A stretch of 64,000 nt of DNA from Streptomyces mutabilis. Its GTDB lineage: Bacteria; Actinomycetota; Actinomycetes; Streptomycetales; Streptomycetaceae. The stretch is from positions 248,001-312,000 of the forward strand of contig NZ_BMTT01000003.1 in NCBI RefSeq assembly GCF_014649815.1. The letters run 5' to 3'. The notes below the pieces were generated by a model. It made no database searches. It saw only the letters and a list, made by a program, of their open reading frames with translations, and was not told where the DNA came from. This document shows, in pieces, positions 7,567 through 16,616 of the stretch (positions are counted from its first letter, which is position 1; every line of letters begins with the position of its first letter). The position numbers and the translations under genes are program-made.

Positions 7567-8594
7567 CTTCGCACGCCCCCGTTCCCGGTTCCCGGCCGCG
7601 CGCCGCCGTGGCCATGTCCCGGGACGCCGCCTCGGCCGTCCTCGACCCGCAGTCCCTCGCCGCGTTCCGCCGGATCTGCGATCTCGCACCCTTCCCGGTG
7701 CTGGACGACCTGTCCACGCCGCGGGCCGGATCCGTGCTGTCCGACGTGGACCTGCTGATCACCGGCTGGGGCTGCCCGGTGCTGGACGAGGACGTGCTGC
7801 GGGCCGCGCCGCGGCTGCGGGCCGTGGTGCACACGGCGGGAAGCGTCCGCGGGCACGTCACCGAGGCGTGCTGGGAGCGGGGGATCGAGGTCTCCTCGGC
7901 CGCCGCGGCCAACGCGCTGCCGGTGGCCGAGTACACGCTCTCCATGATCCTGCTCACCGGCAAGCGGGTGCTGGAGCGGGCCCGCGACTACCGGGCGACC
8001 CGGCAGCGCGGCAACTGGCTGCGCACCCCGCGCGGCGTGGGCAACTACCGCCGTACGGTCGGCATCCTGTCGGCGTCGCTGATCGGCCGCCGGGTCGTCG
8101 AACTGCTCCGTCCGCACGATGTCGACGTCCTCCTGCACGACCCCTACGTGAGCGACGCGGACGCCGCCGAACTCGGTGTCGAACTCGTGGGGCTGCCCGA
8201 TCTGTTCGCCCGCTGCGACACGGTCAGCGTGCACACCCCGCTGCTGCCCTCGACCCACGGCCTGGTCGGCCGGGCGCTTATCGACGCGATGCGGACCGAC
8301 GCGGTGCTCATCAACACCTCCCGGGGTGCGGTCGTCGACCAGGAGGCGCTCACGGACGCCGTCCGGGCGGGCCGCGTCCGGGCGGTGCTGGACGTCACCG
8401 ACCCCGAGGTCCTGCCGCCGGACCACCCCCTGTGGGACTGCGAGAACGCGCTGATCACCCCGCACCTCGCCGGCTCCGAGGGCAACGAGTGGCGGCGCCT
8501 GGCCGACCTTGCGCTCGCCGAGACGACCCGCTGGGCGTCCGGCGCCGGTTTCCTCCATCCCGTACGACGCGAAAGGCTGGCGTTCCTGGCATGA
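7563..8594 (+). CDS. D-isomer-specific 2-hydroxyacid dehydrogenase family protein
   Basis: A 343-residue NAD-dependent dehydrogenase-fold protein. Typical family blocks are seen: VHTAGSVRGHVTEACWERG, SAAAANALPVAEYTL, LINTSRGAVVDQEAL (with the catalytic-region Arg), LDVTDPEVLPPDHPLW and ITPHLAGSEGNE (the catalytic His). The usual glycine-rich cofactor loop is altered: where relatives have a GxGxxGR-like loop, this reads GILSASLIGRR. Whether it still binds NAD normally is therefore open. Start GTG 7563 overlaps the permease stop by four bases, and its stop overlaps the next ATG, so it belongs to the sugar operon. It probably reduces or oxidises a sugar-derived hydroxy-acid, which is inference from context. 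Confidence 0.88.
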   Translation: MTSHAPVPGSRPRAAVAMSRDAASAVLDPQSLAAFRRICDLAPFPVLDDLSTPRAGSVLSDVDLLITGWGCPVLDEDVLRAAPRLRAVVHTAGSVRGHVTEACWERGIEVSSAAAANALPVAEYTLSMILLTGKRVLERARDYRATRQRGNWLRTPRGVGNYRRTVGILSASLIGRRVVELLRPHDVDVLLHDPYVSDADAAELGVELVGLPDLFARCDTVSVHTPLLPSTHGLVGRALIDAMRTDAVLINTSRGAVVDQEALTDAVRAGRVRAVLDVTDPEVLPPDHPLWDCENALITPHLAGSEGNEWRRLADLALAETTRWASGAGFLHPVRRERLAFLA

Positions 8595-10489
8595 GCATCC
8601 CCTTCGAACTGCCCACCGAGGACCGTGCGCCGAGCCCGTACACCGGTTGCACCCGGGCCCACTGGGAAGCCGTCGCGGACGGGCTGCTGTGGGCCGCGTG
8701 GCGCTGGGGCACCCCGGGCTGTGCCCTGCTCGACCTGCCGGGACGCCCCTCGCGCTCGGGCGTGCGCTCCGACGGTCTGGAGGGCTTCGCGCGGACCTTC
8801 CTGGCGGCCGCCTTCCGGGTCGCGGGCGCGGACGGCGACGACCCGCACGGCTGGCTGGACCGGTATGCGCGCGGCCTCGACTCGGGCACCCGGACGCCCG
8901 GCCGCGAGGACACCGAGTCCTGGCCGCTGATCCTCGATCACGACGTGCAGGGCCAGCCGATGGTCGAGTCGGCGTCGGTCGCGCTCGGGCTGCGGCTGAC
9001 CGCGCCCTGGCTGTGGAAGAACCTCGACGCCGGGGTGCAGGACCGGGTCGAGGCATGGCTGCGTGGGGCGCTCAGGCACGTGCCGGCGCCGAACAACTGG
9101 TACCTGTTCCCGTACACGGTCGCCGGGTTCCTGGAGTCGGTCGGCCGCGGGGACGCGGAGACGGCGGCGGCCCGTGGCCGGGCGCTGGAACTGCTGGAGG
9201 GCTGGTACCGGGGCGAGGGCTGGTACGCGGACGGCGACGGTCGTGCCTTCGACCACTACAACGGCTGGGCGCTGCACCTGTACCCGGTGCTGGACGCCCA
9301 CCTGGCCGGGGACACCGGACCGGTCGCCGCCCGGTACGGGGAGCGGCTGCGCACGCACCTCGACGGCTACGCGCTGATGTTCGGCGCAGACGGGGCGCCG
9401 CTGCACTACGGCCGTTCGCTCGCCTACCGCTTCGCGGCCTCCGCCGCGGTGGGTCTGGGCGCGGTCACCGGGTACACACCGCTGTCGCCGGGCGTCTCGC
9501 GGCGGCTGGTGAGCGGGAACCTGCGGTACTTCCTGGAGCGCGGGGCCCTGACCGACGACGGGCTGCTCAGCCTGGGCTGGCACGGGCCGCACGAGGCCAC
9601 CCTCCAGTCGTACTCGGGCCCGGCCTCCCCGTACTGGGCGTCGAAGGCGTTCGTGTCGCTCCTGGCGCCCGCCGGCCACCCCCTGTGGACGGCCACCGAG
9701 GAGGCGGCCCCGGTGGAGGAGGCGGACCGCGTGCTCGCCCTGTCCGCGCCCGGGCTGCTGGTCCAGGCGACGCGCGCCGACGGGATCGTACGGCTGCACA
9801 ACCACGGCAGCGACCACGTCCGGCCGCACGAGGGCGAGTCGGCCGCGGCGGACGACCCGCACTACGGCCGGCATGCCTACTCGACCCGGACCGGCCCCAC
9901 CGCCGGCACGAACGTCGCGGACAACCACCTCTCGGTGGAGGTGAACGGCCGCGGCAGTGTGCGGCGTCGCATCCACCCGCTCGGCGCGGGACAGGGGGAC
10001 GGCTGGGGCTGGGCGGCGTCCTGGCACCGGCCGGTGTTCACCGACGGCCCCCCGATGGTGCCGGGGCTGCGGGTGGAGAGCGTGACCGTGGCGAAGGGAC
10101 CGTACGAGCTGCGGGTGCACCGCGTGACCGGGGCACCGCCCGGTGCACGCCTCACTCACACCGGATGGGCCACCGGCCCCGAGGAACCCCTGGTCTCGGC
10201 GCTGCACGGGCTGCACGGCTGGAGCCCCGAGCCCGAAACCGTCCGCGCCCCGCAGGGCACCGCGTACACGCCGTGGGCCGAGCTGCCCCGGCTGACCGGG
10301 GACGCGGGCGGCAGCTCCCTGCACGTCTGCCTGGCCGCGCTCACCGGCGAGCCGGGACCCGGCCCCCTGGCGGACACCGTCACGGAGGTCGTGCCCGGCG
10401 ACCGGAAGGTGGAGGTCGTATGGGCGGACGGTGGCGGGCGCACCCGAGTCTCGTTCGAACCGGTGCGGGTGACGCACACGGCGGACTGA
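8591..10489 (+). CDS. DUF2264 family protein, probable glycan-active enzyme
   Basis: A 632-residue protein without signal peptide, so probably cytoplasmic. The N-terminal two thirds look like an alpha-helical barrel with many conserved aromatics (LDRYARGLDSGTR, NNWYLFPYTVAGFL, FDHYNGWALHLYP, LHYGRSLAYRFA, SYSGPASPYWASKAF), which is the DUF2264 signature. The C-terminal third is beta-rich. DUF2264 has been linked to a glycoside hydrolase family active on uronic-acid glycans in gut Bacteroides; I recall this only in general terms. It overlaps the dehydrogenase stop by four bases and is the last gene of the importer operon, before a strong terminator. A role in breaking down an imported oligosaccharide fits its lack of an export signal. 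Confidence 0.85.
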   Translation: MSIPFELPTEDRAPSPYTGCTRAHWEAVADGLLWAAWRWGTPGCALLDLPGRPSRSGVRSDGLEGFARTFLAAAFRVAGADGDDPHGWLDRYARGLDSGTRTPGREDTESWPLILDHDVQGQPMVESASVALGLRLTAPWLWKNLDAGVQDRVEAWLRGALRHVPAPNNWYLFPYTVAGFLESVGRGDAETAAARGRALELLEGWYRGEGWYADGDGRAFDHYNGWALHLYPVLDAHLAGDTGPVAARYGERLRTHLDGYALMFGADGAPLHYGRSLAYRFAASAAVGLGAVTGYTPLSPGVSRRLVSGNLRYFLERGALTDDGLLSLGWHGPHEATLQSYSGPASPYWASKAFVSLLAPAGHPLWTATEEAAPVEEADRVLALSAPGLLVQATRADGIVRLHNHGSDHVRPHEGESAAADDPHYGRHAYSTRTGPTAGTNVADNHLSVEVNGRGSVRRRIHPLGAGQGDGWGWAASWHRPVFTDGPPMVPGLRVESVTVAKGPYELRVHRVTGAPPGARLTHTGWATGPEEPLVSALHGLHGWSPEPETVRAPQGTAYTPWAELPRLTGDAGGSSLHVCLAALTGEPGPGPLADTVTEVVPGDRKVEVVWADGGGRTRVSFEPVRVTHTAD

Positions 10490-10521
10490 CGTCGTCCTGC
10501 GCTCCAGGCAGGCGTACGAGT

Positions 10522-10556
10522 GAGGGCCCCGACCGGCACCACAGGTCGGGGCCCTC
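10522..10556 (+). terminator. Strong hairpin terminator of the sugar operon
   Basis: A perfect 13-bp stem (GAGGGCCCCGACC paired with GGTCGGGGCCCTC) with a 9-base loop lies 33 bases after the DUF2264 stop. It closes the operon that begins at 4359. Confidence 0.9.
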
Positions 10557-10636
10557 CCTCGTGCGCGCGTCTGAAGTGGCGGACCGCATCGTGCCCGGTG
10601 ACGCTGGAACGGGACCGGCGAGAAGGAGCCCCACTC

Positions 10637-10864
10637 ATGCGCAAGTCCACGTGGGCCGTGGTCGCGGCCCTGACCGTGCCGGTGCTGTGCGCGGCTCCCG
10701 CCGGGGCCTCCGTGCCCCGTACCGCGCACCTTCCGGCCGACGTGACGGCGACCGAGTGCATCCAGGGCGGCGGAGTGATCATCATCTCGGTCGACCAGTC
10801 GGGGACGGGCTCCTTCACGAAACGCTGTCAGGGCGGCGTGCACGACGGGGAGTCCGTCACCTGA
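10637..10864 (+). CDS. Small secreted two-cysteine peptide
   Basis: A 75-residue protein with ATG at 10637 and a strong ribosome site (GAGAAGGAGC). The first 25 or so residues form a standard Sec signal peptide ending near AGASV. The mature part is only about 50 residues and holds two cysteines (TECIQGG and TKRCQGG) about 23 residues apart, which could form one disulphide; a beta-strand-like GVIIISVDQSG lies between. It resembles small secreted proteins that are common and uncharacterised in Streptomyces. I do not know its function. It stands between the sugar operon terminator and the catalase gene, and could in principle be read on into the catalase leader. Confidence 0.8.
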   Translation: MRKSTWAVVAALTVPVLCAAPAGASVPRTAHLPADVTATECIQGGGVIIISVDQSGTGSFTKRCQGGVHDGESVT

Positions 10865-10893
10865 GACGACCGCGTCCGTTCCCTCGCGCCCAT

Positions 10894-10918
10894 GCCTTGA
10901 GTCCCGCTCGCTGGGTAC
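10894..10918 (+). promoter_or_regulatory. Sigma-B-type promoter of the catalase gene
   Basis: GCCT at 10894-10897, a 15-base spacer, and GGGTAC at 10913-10918 fit the established sigma-B consensus of Streptomyces (GNNT, 14-16 bases, GGGTAC/T). The start codon follows 84 bases downstream. In S. coelicolor catB is known to depend on sigma-B. A second GGGTAC at 10945-10950 lies inside the perfect palindrome TCGGGTACCCGA (10942-10953), which may be an operator. Confidence 0.7.
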
Positions 10919-11001
10919 GCGGTCACGGCCCACCACGGCAGTCGGGTACCCGAACACGACCGGCCGCGTGCAGCGGCCCGCCCAGAACGGAGAAGAGGCT
11001 G

Positions 11002-13284
<2,283 letters not shown>

Positions 13285-13293
13285 GTGCCGCGT

Positions 13294-13333
13294 CCGCCGG
13301 GCCGGTCACCGAGGGCGGTGGCCGTCCCGGCGG
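13294..13333. terminator. Bidirectional hairpin between catB and the lipid kinase
   Basis: CCGCCGGG...GG.CACCG pairs with CGGTGGCC...CCCGGCGG, an 18-bp stem with two or so mismatches and a five-base loop. It sits in the 54-base gap between the ends of two convergent genes and can serve both. Confidence 0.7.
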
Positions 13334-13338
13334 CGGGT

Positions 13339-14220
13339 TCAGCACAGGACGCGCAGCGCCCCGGGCAGCACCCTGGCGGTGACCGGGACGACGGCCTCGA
13401 CCTCGCCGTCGGCTCCGTAGGGGACGGCGCGGTCGGCCTCGATGCGGACCTCCCGGCCGCGCAGGACGCGGACCTGGGGGCGGCGGACGTGCGCGCCCGA
13501 CCCGAGCTCGTTCATGAGGGCGAAGAACAGCCGCCGGGGCGCCCGGTGGATCATCACGACGTCCAGCAGGCCGTCGTCCACCCGGGCCGAGGGGGCGATG
13601 CGGCGGTTGAAGCCGTAGTAACCGGAATTGGCGGCCACCGTGGTGTAGCCGGTGAACGTGTGTTCCTCACCGTCGACGGTGACGCGGTAGCGGGTGGCGC
13701 GCCAGCCGGCGACGGCGCGCAGCGCGCCCGAGTAGTAGGAGGCGGTGCCGCGCAGCAGGCGGGCGTGGTTGGCGTGGCGGTTGGCGAGCGCGTCGACACC
13801 GGCGTAGACGCTTCCGAGGACGACGGTGCGGTCGTGGAGCGCCGAGGTGACCTCGATGGTGTCGACGGGTCGCGGCTCGCCCCGCAGCAGCACCTCGGCG
13901 AGGGCGGCGGGCTCGGTGGGCAGGCCCAGGGCGCGCGCGAAGTCGTTGCCGCGGCCGGCCGGGACGAGACCCAGCGGTGCCCCGGTGCCGCTGAGGGCGC
14001 CCCCTATTCCGCCGGCCATGCCGTCCCCGCCGACGGCGAGCACCACCCGGTCCCGCTCCCCGGCCCGCCGGGCGATCTCCCGGGCGTGGTCGAGGCTGCG
14101 GCTGTACTCGGTCTCCAGCCCGGCACCCGCCGCCCGCAGCAGCCGGGCGACTTCGAGCAGCGCGGCGGCCGAGGTGGCGCCGCCCGCGGTCGGGTTGACG
14201 ACGGCGGTGAACTGTCGCAT
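13339..14220 (-). CDS. Diacylglycerol/lipid kinase family protein
   Basis: A 293-residue kinase of the DgkB/YegS type, which phosphorylates lipid alcohols such as diacylglycerol. Start ATG at 14220 follows GGAGGCAC; an upstream in-frame ATG at 14265 has no ribosome site. The catalytic-domain markers are visible: NPTAGG near residue 10, VVLAVGGDGMAGGIGGAL (the GGDGT-like nucleotide loop) near 64-81, and LGLVPAGRGNDFARALG (the phosphate-binding region) near 87-103. The C-terminal lobe begins around residue 115. It shares strand and direction with the AGPS-like gene just upstream (67 bases apart), so both may be read from the divergent promoter at 15.93-16.0 kb. Confidence 0.92.
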   Translation of the reverse strand: MRQFTAVVNPTAGGATSAAALLEVARLLRAAGAGLETEYSRSLDHAREIARRAGERDRVVLAVGGDGMAGGIGGALSGTGAPLGLVPAGRGNDFARALGLPTEPAALAEVLLRGEPRPVDTIEVTSALHDRTVVLGSVYAGVDALANRHANHARLLRGTASYYSGALRAVAGWRATRYRVTVDGEEHTFTGYTTVAANSGYYGFNRRIAPSARVDDGLLDVVMIHRAPRRLFFALMNELGSGAHVRRPQVRVLRGREVRIEADRAVPYGADGEVEAVVPVTARVLPGALRVLC

Positions 14221-14287
14221 CGATGTGCCTCCGGGCTGACGAGTGGTGCCGGACAGTTGTCTCACGGGTGGGGGTGCGTCGTGCGTC

Positions 14288-15928
14288 TCACGGGTGGTGG
14301 GAGTGCGTCGTGGGCGCGGGTCGGTCGCCGGGCAGCAGGACCCCCGGACTGAGCAGTCCCGCCGGGTCCAGGCTCCGCTTGACGGCGCGCAGGGCCGCCA
14401 CGCCGAGGGGCCCCGCCTCCCGGACGTACCAGTCGCGGTGGTCGGTGCCGACGCCGTGGTGGTGGGTGATGGTGCCGCCCGCGGTGAGGATCGCCTCGTT
14501 GGCGGCGTGCTTGGCGCGGCTCCAGTGCGCCAGGGGGTCCTCGCCCTGGGCCGAGACGACGGTGAAGTAGAGGGAGGCGCCGTTCTCGTAGACGTGCGAG
14601 ATGTGGCACATGACCAGCGGCGGGGTGCCGGCCTCGGTGAGGGTGCCGGTGAGGGCGTCGCGGACGGCGGCGTACAGGGCGGGGATCTTGGACCAGTAGG
14701 TCGCCGTCTCCAGGGTCTCGGCGAGCGCCCCGGCGTCGAGCAGCGAGTCGCGCAGGTACGGCGCCGAGTAGCGGCCGTGGGCCCAGCGCTCCCCCGGCTC
14801 GTCCCCGGCGAAGGTGCCGCCGCACTCGCGCAGGACGGCGGCCGCGCGCTCGCGGCGGTGCGTGGTGTCCTCCCCGGTGCCCTCGAAGCCGACGACCGCG
14901 AGGCAGCCGGCGTCCTGCCGCTCCAGGGAGGCGCCGATTGCGTCGGGCCGGGCGAGGCCGATCAGCGTCTCCGTCTCGTCTGAAAGCCGCAGCACCGTCG
15001 GGCGCGGACCGTCCTGGGCGAGGCGGCGCAGCGCGGCGGCGCCCGCGTCGAAGGAGGCGAAGCGCCAGCCCTCGTGGCGGCGGACCTCCGGCAGGGGGCG
15101 CACGCGCACGGTGACCGAGGTGATGACGCCGAAGGCGCCCTCGGAGCCCAGGACCAGCTGGCGCAGGTCGGGCCCGGCGGCCGAGCGCGGGGCGCGGCCG
15201 GTGTCGAGGGCACCCTCGGGGGTGGCGAGGGTGAGGCCGAGGACCATCTCGTCGAAGCGTCCGTAGCCGGCCGAGGCCTGTCCGCTGGAGCGGGTCGCGG
15301 CGAAACCGCCGATGGTGGCCCACTCATAGGACTGGGGGAAGTGGCCGAGGGTGTAGCCCCGTTCGGCGAGCAGCGCCTCGGCCTCGGGGGCGCGCAGGCC
15401 GGGTTGCAGGGTGGCGGTGCGGGAGACCTCGTCGAGGTCGAGCAGGCGGTTCATGTGCCGCAGGTCGAGGGCGACGAAGCGGGCGGGTCCGGACCGGCCC
15501 TCGGGGGCGAGGCCGCCGACGACGGAGGTGCCGCCGCCGAAGGGGGCGAGGGCCAGGCCGTGCCGGGCGCAGGCGTCGAGCACGGCGAGCACCTCGTCGT
15601 GGCCGTCCGGGAGGACGACGGCGGCCGGGGCGTCGGCGGCGTCGCCGGTCCGCATCCGCAGCAGGTCGGGGGTGGACTTGCCGCGGGTGTGGCGGACCCG
15701 CGTCTCGGCGTCCGTGCGCACCCGTTCCGGACGGTCACCGACGGCGGTCTCCAGCGCGCGGCGGGCGGCGTCGTCCAGCGGTGACGCGGGTACGCCGATC
15801 TTCTCCAGCGGGACGGGGGCGGTGTCGCGGGGCTTGACGCCGAGCAGCTCGCGCAGCACACCGGTCACCGTGTCGGGCAGCGGCGTCGCCCTGGCCGGGT
15901 CGCCCCAGCCGTTCCACAGCATGTCCAT
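14288..15928 (-). CDS. FAD-linked oxidase of the alkyl-DHAP synthase (AGPS) type
   Basis: A 546-residue flavoprotein. A VAO-type FAD domain occupies about residues 90-270, with APFGGGTSVVGGL for pyrophosphate binding and WATIGGFAATRSSGQASAGYGR further on. The C-terminal domain ends with ITHHHGVGTDHRDWY and LDPAGLLSPGVLLP; the triple-histidine HHHGVG block is characteristic of alkyl-dihydroxyacetonephosphate synthase, which swaps the acyl chain of acyl-DHAP for an ether-linked alkyl chain. Simple lactate or glycolate oxidases of the same superfamily lack this exact block. Start ATG 15928 is chosen for its downstream homology; another ATG follows at 15922. The gene is divergent from tetR and glpD-like genes, with 70 bases between the starts. 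Confidence 0.88.
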   Translation of the reverse strand: MDMLWNGWGDPARATPLPDTVTGVLRELLGVKPRDTAPVPLEKIGVPASPLDDAARRALETAVGDRPERVRTDAETRVRHTRGKSTPDLLRMRTGDAADAPAAVVLPDGHDEVLAVLDACARHGLALAPFGGGTSVVGGLAPEGRSGPARFVALDLRHMNRLLDLDEVSRTATLQPGLRAPEAEALLAERGYTLGHFPQSYEWATIGGFAATRSSGQASAGYGRFDEMVLGLTLATPEGALDTGRAPRSAAGPDLRQLVLGSEGAFGVITSVTVRVRPLPEVRRHEGWRFASFDAGAAALRRLAQDGPRPTVLRLSDETETLIGLARPDAIGASLERQDAGCLAVVGFEGTGEDTTHRRERAAAVLRECGGTFAGDEPGERWAHGRYSAPYLRDSLLDAGALAETLETATYWSKIPALYAAVRDALTGTLTEAGTPPLVMCHISHVYENGASLYFTVVSAQGEDPLAHWSRAKHAANEAILTAGGTITHHHGVGTDHRDWYVREAGPLGVAALRAVKRSLDPAGLLSPGVLLPGDRPAPTTHSHHP

Positions 15929-15983
15929 GGCCTGTCGTCCTCGCGGTCGGTTCGGGGATGCCGTCTCTTGCGGCCTCACGGGC

Positions 15984-15998
15984 GTTACACTGTTACAC
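15984..15998. promoter_or_regulatory. Direct-repeat operator candidate in the tetR/AGPS divergent promoter
   Basis: GTTACAC occurs twice, one base apart, directly before the tetR start codon. It lies in the only 70-base gap between the divergent genes, so a repressor bound here would cover both promoters and the tetR start. TetR proteins usually favour inverted repeats, so this needs testing. Confidence 0.5.
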
Positions 15999-16616
15999 AT
16001 GACGCCTAATTGTCACAACGACTCGGGACGGCAGAACACCTCGGACAACGACACGGTGCTGGACGCCGTGCGCGACTGCGTGCTTGCCGTCGGGGTCCGC
16101 CGCACGACGATGACCGACGTGGCCCGCCGCGCCGGCGTCTCCCGGATGACGCTGTACCGGCGCTGGCCCGACGTGCGGACCCTGGTCGGCGACCTGATGA
16201 CCCGCGAGTGGATCGCGGTGGCCACCGGGGCCATCCCCGAGCCGCGGCCGGACCTGGACACCCGCCCGCGCATCGTCGAGGGGTTGGTGACCGGGGTGGA
16301 GGCGTTCCGCGCGCATCCGCTCTTCCGCAAGATCGTCGACGTCGATCCCGAGCTCCTGCTGCCCTACGTCCTCGACCGGCGCGGTGCGAGCCAGGAGGCT
16401 CTGCTGGGGCTGCTGGCCGGCGCGCTGACCGAGGGGCACGCCGACGGGTCGGTGCGCCCGGCCCACACCGGACGGCAGGCACGGTCCGTACTGCTGATCG
16501 TCCAGTCCTTCGCCCTGTCGCTCCGCACCATGACCGACGAGGAGGAAGCCGAACTGACCCCCGCGGCCTTCCTCGGGGAACTGCGCACCATCCTGGAGAG
16601 GACCCTCGCACCATGA
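15999..16616 (+). CDS. TetR family regulator
   Basis: A 205-residue repressor-type protein. The helix-turn-helix is clear at about residues 37-63 (TTMTDVARRAGVSRMTLYRRW). The remaining helical part is the ligand-binding domain and is not close to any TetR with a known ligand that I recognise. It starts at ATG 15999 inside the divergent promoter and its stop overlaps the start of the glpD-like gene (ATGA at 16613), so regulator and dehydrogenase are co-transcribed. By position it should regulate the AGPS-like and lipid kinase genes on one side and its own operon on the other. A fatty acyl or lipid ligand is plausible but only inferred. Confidence 0.92.
   Translation: MTPNCHNDSGRQNTSDNDTVLDAVRDCVLAVGVRRTTMTDVARRAGVSRMTLYRRWPDVRTLVGDLMTREWIAVATGAIPEPRPDLDTRPRIVEGLVTGVEAFRAHPLFRKIVDVDPELLLPYVLDRRGASQEALLGLLAGALTEGHADGSVRPAHTGRQARSVLLIVQSFALSLRTMTDEEEAELTPAAFLGELRTILERTLAP

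Noticed and set aside
8144-10957. Very long open frame antisense to the sugar operon and similar antisense frames elsewhere
   Set aside because: In DNA with nearly all third positions G or C, antisense frames stay open by composition. They lack ribosome sites and domains, while the opposite strand encodes recognised families.
13285-14352. Plus-strand open frame opposite the lipid kinase
   Set aside because: The minus strand encodes a clear lipid kinase with the nucleotide-loop motif; the plus frame is a Gly/Val-rich shadow without a start signal.
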